51,667 nt of DNA from Peptococcaceae bacterium (GCA_019420345.1 JAHZHI010000027.1:1-51667), one strand, 5' to 3'; shown: positions 42,093 through 51,458, numbered from the stretch's first letter. The notes: generated from the letters alone by a model not told the origin. Translations and numbers: made by a program.

Positions 42093-42520
42093 CGTACTGT
42101 GGATTGGATTGCTGCGGGCAATGCCCCAGAGCAGCAGAATGCGGCGGCTGTGAGGCCACCGGCGGTGAGCCTTTTGGCGGAAGCTGTGTAGCCGCTGAAT
42201 GGGTCAAGCAGGGCGGCGCAGAGCGCCTGAATCAGGAAAAGCAGCGGCTTATTGCCGAAGTGAATGGACTCAATGTTCCACATGTGACTATGACAGAAGT
42301 GACGCTTTTGAATGGCTTTTATGTGAATTTGGCCTATCCGCTGCCTAATGGAGACACCATCAAGCTCCTGTAGGACCAGCGCGTTTATCTAGGCACGCAG
42401 ATTGCACAGCCAGACAGTGATCGCTTTTATGGCGTTGTGGCCGACGACCAGTTCCTTTTGATCGGTAGTTACGGACCTGGCGGAGAAGCGCCCTGCATTA
42501 TCTTATATAAGAAACGTTGA
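42089..42520 (+). pseudogene. DUF3795 family gene interrupted by an in-frame TAG
   Basis: From an ATG at 42089 with AGGAGGG 8 bases upstream, the frame encodes YCGLDCCGQCPRAAECGGCEA (cysteine-rich, DUF3795-like) and VNLAYPLPNGDTIKLL, meets TAG at 42371-42373, and continues without a shift through DQRVYLGTQIAQPDSDRFYG and VVADDQFLLIGSYGPGGEAP to a TGA at 42518-42520. The part after the TAG is what I recall as the conserved C-terminal half of this family, so the full product would be 143 residues plus one for the TAG. Without readthrough only 94 residues are made. The cysteine pattern suggests metal binding; the function is unknown. Confidence 0.7.
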
Positions 42521-42522
42521 CA

Positions 42523-42562
42523 TAAAAATGGTCCAGCCTTTCTTTGAGGCAGGGCCATTTTT
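42523..42562 (+). terminator. Terminator after the DUF3795 gene
   Basis: AAAATGGTCC pairs with GGGCCATTTT (one G-T) with an inner GCCT/AGGC stem, followed by a T-run. Confidence 0.8.
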
Positions 42563-42599
42563 TTACTGGGTGATGAATAGGCATGAAAAAATCATCAGC

Positions 42600-42760
42600 T
42601 CTGCTGGTGGTAAATAAAATATAAGTACGGAAAAGTTTATTAGCGGGAGGGACACCACAAAAAAGCCAGTAAATAAGCGGTTTGACAGCCATGCGGCAAC
42701 GTATTTACTTCAAAATCAAGAGGCACTGACGGACAAGATGATCTGTCAGTGCCTTTTTTG
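42600..42760 (+). other. Gene-free stretch with possible remnant and terminator
   Basis: No intact gene is seen from 42563 to 42870. One frame reads SLLAGGTPQK and, after a slip at an A6 run, another reads KPVNKRFDSHAATYLLQNQEAL and ends at a TAA near 42764; this may be the tail of a lost gene that I cannot name. It ends at a 10-bp terminator hairpin (AGGCACTGAC at 42721-42730, complement at 42745-42754, then six T). Confidence 0.35.
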
Positions 42761-42799
42761 CTAAGATGCCCCCTGAATAGATGGCGCCAATACAACTCA

Positions 42800-42841
42800 G
42801 CCCCGGCAACGACTTTTTTCGTTGCCGGGGCTTTTTTCTTT
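42800..42841 (+). terminator. Strong GC-rich hairpin upstream of repA
   Basis: A perfect 13-bp stem (arms 42800-42812 and 42819-42831) is followed by six T residues. It lies 30 bp before the repA RBS, so it either insulates the element from upstream transcription or takes part in replication control. Confidence 0.75.
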
Positions 42842-42870
42842 TACCCAAAACCAAGAAGGAGGTCAAAACA

Positions 42871-43212
42871 ATGCCGTTACATCTGGATTATTTCTACGGC
42901 GGAGAGGCCGAACAATACAGCTTTTATCGAGTCCCCAAAGTCCTGTTTACCAATCCTCACTATAAAACCGTATCCGTCGAAGCAAAGGTGCTTTATGGGC
43001 TTTTGCTTGACCGGATGGCGCTGTCTGTCCGCAACGGTTGGTTCGACAGCGACAACTGGGTGTTCATCTACTTCACCCTGGAGGACGCTGTGGAACTGCT
43101 GGGCTGCGGTAAGGATAAGGCCGTCAAACTGTTCAAGGAACTGGATCAGGATGGCGGCATCGGCCTGATTGAACGGAAAAAACAAGGCCAGGGCCGCCCC
43201 ACTAAGATTTAA
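42871..43212 (+). pseudogene. Truncated replication initiator protein RepA (N-terminal domain)
   Basis: The first 113 residues of a RepA_N-family initiator are present (MPLHLDYFYGGEAEQYSFYR, LYGLLLDRMALS, FTLEDAVELLGCGKDKAVKLFKEL), with AAGGAGG upstream. The frame stops right after GQGRPTKI, where intact relatives continue with a long C-terminal region. The sequence after the stop belongs to the interior of the next gene in another frame, so an internal deletion has removed the repA C terminus and whatever lay between. Replication function is probably lost. Confidence 0.75.
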
Positions 43213-44159
43213 GCAAAGAACAGATCGACCAGGCGAAGCAGTGGGATTTGCTGTCCTATCTGCAAGCCTACGAGCCAGGGGAACTTAGACGCAGCGGTCC
43301 CCACGAATACTGTACCCGTACCCACGACAGCTTAAAAATCTCCAATGGGAAGTGGTGCTGGAACAGCCGGGGTATCGGTGGGCGCACCGCTTTAGATTAT
43401 CTCATCAAGGTGCGGAGGCTGTCCTTTATGGAAGCAGTTGAAACCCTGACCGGAGGATATATTCCGCCGCCCCAAAAGCCGCCGCCGTTAAGACCGCCCG
43501 TTTCGTTTTGTCTGCCGGAGGCCAGCTGCTGTGCCGGCGCTGTCACCGCCTACCTGCAAGACCGGGGCATCCACCCGGAGATTATTGGCGCTTGCATGGA
43601 TGCTGGTATTCTCTATGAGAGCCGGAAGTATCAAAACTGTGTATTTGTGGGCCGGGACAAGGAGGGTAAAGCCCGGTCTGCTTTTCTGCGGGGAACCAAA
43701 GACAGCTTTAAGATGGATGCAGCGGGCAGCGACAAGCGGTTTCATTTTTGCTTGCGTGGTTCTGATCCGGACTGTTCCCGGCTGGTGGTAGTAGAAAGTC
43801 CCATAGACGCCCTATCCCTTGCCACTCTTACCAAAATGGCAGGCGGCGTGTGGCAGAACCATCACTACCTCTCCCTGGGTGGAACCGCTCCCCGCGCCAT
43901 GCTCCAATTTCTTCACGATCACCCCAAGGTGACACAGGTAAGCCTGTGCCTGGACAACGACCGGGCGGGAACCGAAGGAATAAAGCGGCTGGCTCATGTT
44001 ATCCGGGATGACCCGGAACTGTCCGGGCGGATCGCCCTCATCCACCCCAATCCGCCGCCAAAGGAGTGCGGCAAGGACTGCAACGAGTTTCTGCTGTCCC
44101 AGCTGGCCGCTGTCCGGGCAGACAGGCATCATGAACCGCACCGGGGCGAGGCCCGGTAA
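43206..44159 (+). CDS. DUF3991/toprim protein, 5' end lost at a deletion junction
   Basis: The protein frame is open from 43206 (DLSKEQIDQAKQWDLLSYLQAYEPGEL) to 44159. It has a zinc-finger-like DUF3991 region (HEYCTRTHDSLKISNGKWCW, about 30-50) and a toprim domain with VVVESPIDALSL (glutamate) and LCLDNDRAG (DxD), as in primase-like proteins of mobilisable elements. No proper start codon or RBS remains; the first in-frame option is TTG at 43248. The 5' end overlaps the truncated repA by 7 bp in another frame, so the two were joined by deletion. Expression could rely on reinitiation after the repA stop. Confidence 0.7.
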   Translation, partial: DLSKEQIDQAKQWDLLSYLQAYEPGELRRSGPHEYCTRTHDSLKISNGKWCWNSRGIGGRTALDYLIKVRRLSFMEAVETLTGGYIPPPQKPPPLRPPVSFCLPEASCCAGAVTAYLQDRGIHPEIIGACMDAGILYESRKYQNCVFVGRDKEGKARSAFLRGTKDSFKMDAAGSDKRFHFCLRGSDPDCSRLVVVESPIDALSLATLTKMAGGVWQNHHYLSLGGTAPRAMLQFLHDHPKVTQVSLCLDNDRAGTEGIKRLAHVIRDDPELSGRIALIHPNPPPKECGKDCNEFLLSQLAAVRADRHHEPHRGEAR

Positions 44160-44185
44160 CAACACACAGGAAGGAGGCACAGCCC

Positions 44186-45595
44186 ATGGCCATCTCCAAC
44201 ATCTTACCGCGCAAAACCATGAAGAACCGGACGCGGCTGCAATCCATGACGGAACGGCATGACTATGACCAGAAAGCAGAGAAAACAAAGGACGGGGAGC
44301 TGGTGTCCTCCTATCAGTGTTCCCCGGAGAGCGCCGCCGAAGAATTTGAGATCAGCAAGCAGCTTTACTATTAGAACACCGGGCGCAGCCAGCCCCGCCA
44401 CCGGGATGTGATTATGTACCGGATCATCCAGTCCTTTAAGCCTGGAGAGATTACCCCGGAGGACGCCAACCGGCTGGGCTTTGAGCTGTCCATGCGCTTT
44501 ACCAAGGGTCAGCACCAATTCGTGGTCAGCACCCACACCGACAAGTCCCACATCCACACCCACATCGAATTTAACAGCACCAATCTGGACTGTGACGGGA
44601 AGTTCCAGAACGTAAAAAACTCCTACCTTGTCCTGCGGCAGCTCAACGATGCGCTGTGCCAGGAGTGGGGCCTGTCGGTCATTGAAAACCCGAAACCAAA
44701 AAGCAGACAGGCAGGAGAACGGGCGGCCATCCAGTACGGCGTGTCCGGCAAAGAGCGGCTGCGCCAGACCATTGATCGCCTGCTCCCGGACAGTCGGGAC
44801 TTTGAGGACTTTTTGGCCCGGATGCGCTCGGAAGGGTTTGAGGTCAGGCTGGGAAAATACGTCGCCTTCCGGCCGCCGGGGCAGGCGTATTTTGTGAAAA
44901 CCCACCGGCTGGGAGACAGCTACACCAAAGAGGCTCTGATGGAACGCACAGGAGGCCCACGCGGGCAGTCTGGGCTGGCAGAACAGCCACGTTTCACCAC
45001 CGGCAGACCGGGTAAGCTGCTTATTGACATCCAGGCCAAGATGCAGGCCGGAAAGGGCAAGGGCTATGAGCGGTGGGCGAGGATTTTTAATCTTCAGGAG
45101 GCTGCTAAGACCCTGAACTTTTTGATTGACAACAACCTCACCGACTACGACCAACTGGCGGCGCTGGCTGACAACACCGGAGCGCGGTTTGATGAGGTTT
45201 CCCGGAGTATTCGGCAGCTGGAGGGTCGCATGGCCCAGATTGCCCAGTTAAAGACCCATATCATCCGGTATTCCAAGACCCGAGAGGTTTATGCCGCCTA
45301 CAAAAAATCCCGGCATAAGAAGGAGTTTCGAGCCGAACACGCCGACGAGATTGCCCAGCACGAAGCAGCAAAACAAGCCTTTGATGCATTGGGAGGAAAG
45401 CCTATCCCCAAGGTGTCCCAGCTGTCCCAGGAATACGGAAAACTGCTGGAGGAAAAGCAGGCGCTGTATGAACAGTACAAGACGCTGCGGCAGGACATGA
45501 TTGCCTACCAGACCGCAAAGCAGAATGTGGACAGAATTTTAGGTTTGGAGATGCCGGAACCGGAGCAGATACAGAAAGATATGCAGACACGATAA
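44186..45595 (+). pseudogene. MOBP-type relaxase interrupted by an in-frame TAG
   Basis: The frame begins MAISNILPRKTMKNRTRLQS with AAGGAGG upstream, runs to SKQLYY, meets TAG at 44372-44374, and continues in the same frame for 407 codons: NTGRSQPRHRDVIMYRIIQ, the histidine triad DKSHIHTHIEFNSTN, and a long helical C-terminal region ending near EPEQIQKDMQTR. Relaxases nick oriT and lead DNA transfer. Relatives as I recall them read YYQNTGR here, so TAG would replace CAG. A GTG/ATG internal start after the TAG would lack the N-terminal residues needed for nicking. All other codons look intact. Confidence 0.75.
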
Positions 45596-45644
45596 GAGGA
45601 AGGCTGAGAGGGATTTGATTCCCTTTCAGCCTTCCTCTTTTTTT
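45596..45644 (+). terminator. Terminator after the relaxase
   Basis: A perfect 12-bp stem (arms 45596-45607 and 45626-45637) with an inner GAGGG/CCCTT extension is followed by seven T residues. Confidence 0.9.
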
Positions 45645-45693
45645 GTTGCCTTTGGCGTCAGACGATCGTATTGGACGATGGTTTCACCAGTGT

Positions 45694-46140
45694 TTAGGTT
45701 GATTTTCTCTTCTCTTTATCTATAAATAAGAAGGAAATATTCAATGCGATTCCATCGCCCATTTTCAGCAGGAAATCTCCATCAATCGCCGAGTAAGGCA
45801 GCACTTTTTTATTGAATCGAAATACAAGCTGATCTCCATCCAGCAAATCCTCGATAAATTGAAATGTTTCCAGTCTTAGATGGCTCTCATGAACAAAAGC
45901 ACTTTTTTCTATGGTCTGGTATGTAATCCGGCCAGATAGAATATCACGAAACACAGTTTGACGGTTATCTCTGGCAATGTTAATGTCTTTCAATTTGTGA
46001 AGGCCCGCAAGGTGGTGAAAATCAGTTTCACCAAACCCCAGAACAATCTCTTTGAGTTTTCCTTTGCGGCCCAGCGTAAACCGATATTGATAGCCAGTCA
46101 GCCGGTCAAAAGCAACAGCACATTTCTGTAATAAATCCAT
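45694..46140 (-). CDS. PBECR4-like domain protein
   Basis: A 148-residue protein with FTLGRKGKLKEIVLGFGETDFHHLAGLHKL and NRQTVFRDILSGRITYQTIEKSAF, which resembles the PBECR4 group (phage-related barnase/EndoU/ColicinE5-like nuclease fold). Conserved histidines in FHHLAGLH could be catalytic. It is often found in mobile elements, and a toxin or anti-competitor role is inferred only from the domain family. It is convergent with the relaxase gene. The start follows AGGAGAA on the minus strand. Confidence 0.6.
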   Translation of the reverse strand: MDLLQKCAVAFDRLTGYQYRFTLGRKGKLKEIVLGFGETDFHHLAGLHKLKDINIARDNRQTVFRDILSGRITYQTIEKSAFVHESHLRLETFQFIEDLLDGDQLVFRFNKKVLPYSAIDGDFLLKMGDGIALNISFLFIDKEKRKST

Positions 46141-46640
46141 ATTCTTCTCCTGTACATAAACAGAATGACCCTGCCTTACGGCAGGGTCATTTGGAGCATT
46201 TTCTTTCAGCTTTACAGCCTACGCCGGTTTGAGGTTTCACTGCACAACCCCTCTTGCAAGCTCCGTAAGACAATGCCTACCGGCGCACTCTCTTACCTCA
46301 ACGCTTTGACAGACACACGCCGTTGCCTGCCTTGTACTATTATTATACGCGGCAAACGAAAATATGTCAATCCCCATGCAAAATCCACACCAAGAAAAAC
46401 TTTTGCTCCGGCGGCGGCAGCCGCCATCCTTCCTGCGCGGATGTGCAGGAACAGCGACCAACGGGAGTGAAAAAGCCACGCCGTAAGGCGTGTTCGACTG
46501 GACGCAAAAGCGGCCAGTCCGGGGCTTGGGGTGGCCCCAACGAGCGTATCGGAAAATCCCAAAGGGATATTCCGATACATTGCTCGCCTACGGTATCCCG
46601 AATCCGGGATACCCCACCCCCTCCGAGCCAAGTACATCCA
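46141..46640. other. Non-coding transfer region with candidate oriT
   Basis: Between the PBECR4-like gene and the sensor kinase no gene is seen. The stretch holds hairpins: CCCTGCC/GGCAGGG (46170-46190), CACGCC/GGCGTG (46477-46492), GGGGC/GCCCC (46521-46538), a 15-bp near-perfect repeat GTATCGGAAAATCCC with its partner (46546-46560 / 46564-46578), and GTATCCCG/CGGGATAC (46593-46612) followed by CCCACCCCC. Two nested GTATC-type repeats next to a C-rich run are a layout expected of a relaxase nick region. The element's own relaxase is 2 kb away. Confidence 0.5.
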
Positions 46641-46685
46641 TCAGGTCTTGCCTATGTTATCTGAATGCGCCTCAAAAAACAGTTT

Positions 46686-48587
46686 TTACATCTGTATTGT
46701 AATTCCAACAAGAAAGGATTCCTCACCGGGAACAAGATCGAGATCACCGCCATGGCCTTCAATGATTTTTCGGACAGAGGAAAGCCCGATTCCATGATTG
46801 GCGGATGCGCCCTTTCGGGAGAGGAATGTTTTTCCCTCCTGAAAGGCCAGTCCGTCGTAAGTGTTTTCAATCTTCAAAAAATACATATTGCCTCTGGTTT
46901 CGCCGGCAACTAAAATGCGGCGCACCCCTTGCTTTTGGCGGCTGCACGCCTCAACGGCATTGTCCAAAAGATTGCCCAGCACTGTACACAGTTCCACATC
47001 GGTAAGCGGCATCTGATCGGGAAGATCGAGCCGCACCTGAAATTCTGTCCCTTGTGTCTGCGCCATGCCGTAGTAGTATTCAATCAGCGCATTTACGACG
47101 GGATTTTTGCAGAACGCAACATGGGAGTGACCCGATGTTGCCGCAACCTGTTCCTCAACCTGTAACAGGAAGGAGCAGATCTCTGTCTGCCCATGTTCAG
47201 AGGCCATGCGGTCTATGGTACGCAGATGGTGTTTGATGTCGTGGATCAGCCTTCTGTTTTCTGCCGCTGCCTCAGAAACCTGACGGCTGTATTCGATCTG
47301 CATAGAAAGCTGACGGATGACCTGCTTGCGTTCTTCCTGGAAAATCAGGCTGTTTCCATACCCTTCTATCACATCGCGCCAGAGGGAATAACCGATGGCT
47401 GCTGCTATGAAAAAGCTGCCCCATTCCACAAACCAACCGCCGATAACCGGCTCATAAACCGGCAGAAGGCGATCCCATATAAAGGCGCAGGTTGCGGCTG
47501 CCGCAGCATAAAAGATCGGCCTGCTCCGTTTTTCTCCTCTGTGAATGGCAAGCACAGCGATGATAAGCAGATAGAGCGCAGATGCCGCCTTATAACAAAA
47601 GACCGATGCAGAGAAAAAGCGAATGGCTCCAAGGGAGAGATGGGAAGCCATCATGCCATACAAAAACGCATATACCAGGAAGGCAGCGCCCACTCCATTA
47701 CTGATGGCCGCAGGCAGGAAGCCCGGCCTGCATATCCGGTTTTGCAGAACCACAATTAGCCAGGTAACCAGATAGATACAGAACAGTTCAATCGTGTACC
47801 AGGGGAATACGGGAACCGCAGCCAGCATATGAAGCACAGGATAGGATGACAGGCCGCACATGGCAAGGCAGATCAGTCCGAACAGGAATGTATTTTTCTG
47901 TTTCATCCGGCGGCTGAAATAAAAGGACAGCAGCGCACAGACAAAGGTAACCGTACAGCTGAACAGGCAGAATGCAAACCGGATTCCTCTGGTTGTATTG
48001 ACCGCCAGCATCGTTCCGAAAGCAGGTGGATAAACAATCCCTCCGTAAAAGTGGTCATAGTTGCTGACCGCTATGGTGAGTGTGACCGGTTTTCCGCCAT
48101 GAAAAGTGACCATGCGGTTTTGAACCAATGGTGTCCCCTGTGCCGGTTCCCCCATTTGCAGGATCAGGTCATGATCCAGATAAAGGTTGTAAGCAGAAAA
48201 CACTTCCGGGATTTCCAGCGCATACGCTTCCTTCCGTTCCGGCAGAAAGAATGTCATCTGATAAGTCCCGCAGCCATAGGGAGAAGGGTTTGCAGGGCTG
48301 GAGAAATTGGTCTGCTCTCCGATGGAAAGGTAGCGCATATAGTGGCTTTCATCCCGTATTTCTGCCGGAGTCAAAAGCGCGTCAGGATAAAATGTCCAGC
48401 CGGATACCAGAAAGCGCACCGGTGACTTTTGAAGTTCTTCCTCAGAAAGCGCTAGAATCCCATTTGCCGCCTGGATTGTGTTCTGGCTATATTTATTATT
48501 GAACTGATACAGGCCAAGAAAAAACAGGGATGAACACAGGCAGACCATACATAAAGCAGCATATTTTCTTACCGCAGAAGATACCAT
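46686..48587 (-). CDS. GHKL sensor histidine kinase (LytTR-pair type)
   Basis: A 633-residue kinase. An N-terminal membrane segment (about 8-28) is followed by an extracytoplasmic 7TMR-DISM-like sensor domain (about 40-200), seven or so membrane helices (about 205-400), and a cytoplasmic kinase core with phospho-accepting H449 in RRLIHDIKHHL, N box LLDNAVEAC and G box NHGIGLSSVRKIIEG. This is the AgrC/ComD-like class that partners LytTR response regulators, one of which is the first gene of this operon. It starts 1 bp after the surface-protein stop. Confidence 0.88.
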   Translation of the reverse strand: MVSSAVRKYAALCMVCLCSSLFFLGLYQFNNKYSQNTIQAANGILALSEEELQKSPVRFLVSGWTFYPDALLTPAEIRDESHYMRYLSIGEQTNFSSPANPSPYGCGTYQMTFFLPERKEAYALEIPEVFSAYNLYLDHDLILQMGEPAQGTPLVQNRMVTFHGGKPVTLTIAVSNYDHFYGGIVYPPAFGTMLAVNTTRGIRFAFCLFSCTVTFVCALLSFYFSRRMKQKNTFLFGLICLAMCGLSSYPVLHMLAAVPVFPWYTIELFCIYLVTWLIVVLQNRICRPGFLPAAISNGVGAAFLVYAFLYGMMASHLSLGAIRFFSASVFCYKAASALYLLIIAVLAIHRGEKRSRPIFYAAAAATCAFIWDRLLPVYEPVIGGWFVEWGSFFIAAAIGYSLWRDVIEGYGNSLIFQEERKQVIRQLSMQIEYSRQVSEAAAENRRLIHDIKHHLRTIDRMASEHGQTEICSFLLQVEEQVAATSGHSHVAFCKNPVVNALIEYYYGMAQTQGTEFQVRLDLPDQMPLTDVELCTVLGNLLDNAVEACSRQKQGVRRILVAGETRGNMYFLKIENTYDGLAFQEGKTFLSRKGASANHGIGLSSVRKIIEGHGGDLDLVPGEESFLVGITIQM

Positions 48588-48588
48588 C

Positions 48589-50700
48589 TTATTTTCGCCT
48601 CCTCTTTAGGAAAAACACACCGGCAGACAGAAGAAACAGACAGGCCGGAATCAAAAAGAATATGGGCGACCAGATGTAATCTGTGTCGGCAGCCTGTGCC
48701 AGGGAAGCGGTATCTTCCTTTCCCACAATGGTGTATGTCCCTGTATGGCTGATCTGAAAGGAAGCGGCTTTCGCCGTATCGTCGTAACCGGTCATGGGGA
48801 TTTCCACGCCGCTTTCATCACAGAGGAACAATGTGCCGGCTGCCGGTTCATTTGGATAGGGCAGCATGACAGAAATATCCGGCAGGGAGTTGAGCGCAGT
48901 TCCGTTGATGGAAAACGAAAAAGAAAAACCGCCGTCCGTATCCTTTTGGATGATGACGTCAATCTGATCTTCGTTTTGGATACCCTCCGGCAAGGCGTCT
49001 TTGGGTATGCTGATGGTGATTCCCTGTTTGGAAAAGACGGCTCTTTGCTCCCCTGTTTGCAGCATCATCAAAAAGCGTGTGCCGGAAATCCGGTCAGTGG
49101 TTTCATCGAAGAACTCTGAAAAAGCAGAGTTTTGGGAATCTGCGCCTTCCTGGGGAACGGTCATAGCGCTTTGCACTGAATCTTTCCTGTTTTCTGAAAG
49201 CTTCCAGGCAGGATCGGGTACAGCAAGCTCTAAAGCACCGACAATCGTCTGCACTTCAGGGGGCAGCTGTAAAGCGGTATCTTCCTCTGCATCACCGTTT
49301 GCCTGTTGCGATGGGAATTCCTCTTTGTTTATAGAATCGTCCTTTCCATCCTGGGAGGGCTCGGAAGGCTTGTGATCCGTAGGATTATTTTCTCCGTTGA
49401 CCGGTGGTGCTTTTTCAGAATCATCGGAATCCGTTCCACCGCCATTTGTTGCAGGCGGTTTTGAAGGCTTTGTGGAGGGCCTGTCTGCGAAACTGTCATC
49501 CTGATCGTCGGTATCTTCAGGAGGCGGCTGAATGATGGTATCGGGTGGATTTCCACCTGCATCCCCTCCATCCCGGTCGCCTTCATGATACCCTTCAAGG
49601 ACAATTTCATCTGCGTAGGTCAAGGACAGGATGCCAGTCTGTCCGCCGTCATAATCAACCTGAAGGCGGTAGCTGCTGCCCGGCGTCAGCAGACGGGTGG
49701 CAATCGAGAGCATTTCCTGACCCACATAAACGCCACTTTCCAGACGGTTCCATGAACCGTTGTTTTCGGACAGCCATATACTGACCTTGTCCAGATTCCC
49801 CGGAGGTGTAACCCAGGGAAAATAAAGGTTTCCTCTGGCGGCCAGAAAACAGTTAATGTCTGGTCTATCCGGAGCCTGAACAGAAACAGGAACTGTAATT
49901 TCAGGGAAATCGACACGATCCGCAAATATGGTATTTTCCGGTGCAGTCAGCCTTCCTGCTGCATGGTACAGTCCCACAGTATTCAAATCAATACCAGAAA
50001 AATCCCATTCCACCACAGCGGTGTAGCTGGTTCCATTTTCCGCATAGCAATCCAGATAGTAAGGGGAAAAGGCAAACAAATTTTCCAACGCTTCGGTTCC
50101 GCTGCCCTGTTGAACCGCAAACGCGTCCGTATAAGGATACCATTTCTCTATGGAGGTAATGACAGCAGGCGGCATTTCTTCCACCCGGACGGAAATCTGC
50201 AGCTCCTGCAATACAGTTTCACCAAAGGAATACCCCTCCGGCAGTTCAATCCGGCCTGCTGCGGTATATTCGCCTGGAGTGGTCTGGTCAATGGCCGAAA
50301 AATCCCATGCGACAGAAAATGTTTCCTGCCGGATTTCTTCACCTGCTGTTACAGTGGCGCAAACGGTCTGATACTGAAGGGCCAGCTGATAAATTTCCTC
50401 CAGGTCATCATCAGACGGTGTGGTTCTAAGGGGCAGGGTAAAAGCCGGCAGGGAGAGCAGTTCACCTTCATTTTGTATTTCTGTGACAAAGACGAGGGAT
50501 ACTTCTTCCGATGCTTCCGGTGTTCCGCTATCCAGTACCCCTGAAGCTTTGTTTTCTAAACCCAGCGGATTCTCCCTTCTTTCATCGGCGTTGGCTGGGG
50601 TTGCAGTTCCAGCGGCAAATGCGGGGATACTGCCGGTGAAGCATAGGAGACAGGCCAGACAGCCCCCCAGAATACGCCTGCGTATTTGTTTTATTCTCAT
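48589..50700 (-). CDS. Secreted, membrane-anchored protein of unknown function
   Basis: A 703-residue protein with a signal peptide (about 1-29, ending AFA-AG), two related beta-rich repeats (each with AWDFSAIDQTTPGEYTAAGRIE-like and EWDFSGIDLNTVGLYHAAGRL-like cores, about 130-165 and 230-265), a fibronectin-like block (about 295-370), a Pro/Asp/Gly/Ser-rich linker (about 385-490), a ZU5-like region (FSKQGITISIPKDALPEGI), and a C-terminal membrane anchor with a KRRRK tail. No LPxTG motif is present. It overlaps the response regulator gene by 4 bp and lies between regulator and kinase, so it may be a co-sensor or a wall-exposed effector. Confidence 0.75.
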   Translation of the reverse strand: MRIKQIRRRILGGCLACLLCFTGSIPAFAAGTATPANADERRENPLGLENKASGVLDSGTPEASEEVSLVFVTEIQNEGELLSLPAFTLPLRTTPSDDDLEEIYQLALQYQTVCATVTAGEEIRQETFSVAWDFSAIDQTTPGEYTAAGRIELPEGYSFGETVLQELQISVRVEEMPPAVITSIEKWYPYTDAFAVQQGSGTEALENLFAFSPYYLDCYAENGTSYTAVVEWDFSGIDLNTVGLYHAAGRLTAPENTIFADRVDFPEITVPVSVQAPDRPDINCFLAARGNLYFPWVTPPGNLDKVSIWLSENNGSWNRLESGVYVGQEMLSIATRLLTPGSSYRLQVDYDGGQTGILSLTYADEIVLEGYHEGDRDGGDAGGNPPDTIIQPPPEDTDDQDDSFADRPSTKPSKPPATNGGGTDSDDSEKAPPVNGENNPTDHKPSEPSQDGKDDSINKEEFPSQQANGDAEEDTALQLPPEVQTIVGALELAVPDPAWKLSENRKDSVQSAMTVPQEGADSQNSAFSEFFDETTDRISGTRFLMMLQTGEQRAVFSKQGITISIPKDALPEGIQNEDQIDVIIQKDTDGGFSFSFSINGTALNSLPDISVMLPYPNEPAAGTLFLCDESGVEIPMTGYDDTAKAASFQISHTGTYTIVGKEDTASLAQAADTDYIWSPIFFLIPACLFLLSAGVFFLKRRRK

Positions 50701-51425
50701 ACGATACGCCCCATTCCAGAGAAAACATACTGACGGTAGGTTTCCCGCAGCTGTTTTCCATTGCGGAGAGCAATCGGAAGTTCCTCCCCGTTTATCAAAC
50801 GGAAGGTCTGGCTGTCAACATGGCTGATATAATCCATGTTGATTAAAACGCCCCGGTAGCAGAGCAAAAAACGCTTGTCCTTCTGCAATGCGGCAGTGAC
50901 CTCCTGAAAACCTCCGCTTACCGGTATCACGCGTTCCGCCGTATGAATCCGTGTCATACGGTTTTGATAATCTATGTACAGAATCTTCTCTGTGGGAAGT
51001 TCCAGCCTTTGACGGTCGGCCATAACCGAAAGGGTCATCACTTCATAGGGCGGTTTTAGCTGGCACAGCTCCATCGCTTCTTCAAAATCTGCCTGATGGA
51101 GCGAAAGCGGCTTCAGCAGATAATAGCTGGCGGACAGGCTGTACCCCATCCGGGCATAATCTTCTGTAATGGTCAGAAAAACGATCTTACAAAGCCTGTT
51201 TTTCTGGCGCAGCCTTCTGGCGGCCTCCATTCCATCCATGTTCTCCATATAGATGTCCATAAAGACAAGCTGAAAATTGACCTGGGCGGCAGCTTTCAGA
51301 AAATTCTCTCCGTCCTCAAATTCTGTCAGCGTATAGTCCAGCTGATGCCGTTTCATATAATTTTCCAGGCAGGCAGACAGTTCTTCTCTGTCCTCTGCCC
51401 TGTCATCCACAATCGCAATCTGCAT
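50697..51425 (-). CDS. LytTR-family response regulator
   Basis: A 242-residue regulator with a receiver domain (D8/D7 pocket, phosphorylation site D57 in VFMDIYMENMDG, lysine in LLKPL) and a C-terminal LytTR DNA-binding domain (about 140-238, including ILYIDYQNRMTRIHT and FLLCYRGVLINMDYI). The ATG at 51425 (minus) has AAGGAG 8 bases upstream; an earlier in-frame ATG at 51545 lies within the operator region and lacks an RBS. It is the first gene of the operon and the direct repeats upstream are probably its own binding sites. Confidence 0.92.
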   Translation of the reverse strand: MQIAIVDDRAEDREELSACLENYMKRHQLDYTLTEFEDGENFLKAAAQVNFQLVFMDIYMENMDGMEAARRLRQKNRLCKIVFLTITEDYARMGYSLSASYYLLKPLSLHQADFEEAMELCQLKPPYEVMTLSVMADRQRLELPTEKILYIDYQNRMTRIHTAERVIPVSGGFQEVTAALQKDKRFLLCYRGVLINMDYISHVDSQTFRLINGEELPIALRNGKQLRETYRQYVFSGMGRIV

Positions 51426-51458
51426 CGCTCCATCTCCTTTGCACAATAATCCAATAGT

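Noticed and set aside
42721..42760. Hairpin as an attachment site of the mobile element
   Set aside because: It has the stem and T-run of a terminator and no matching copy was found near 45.6 or 46.6 kb.
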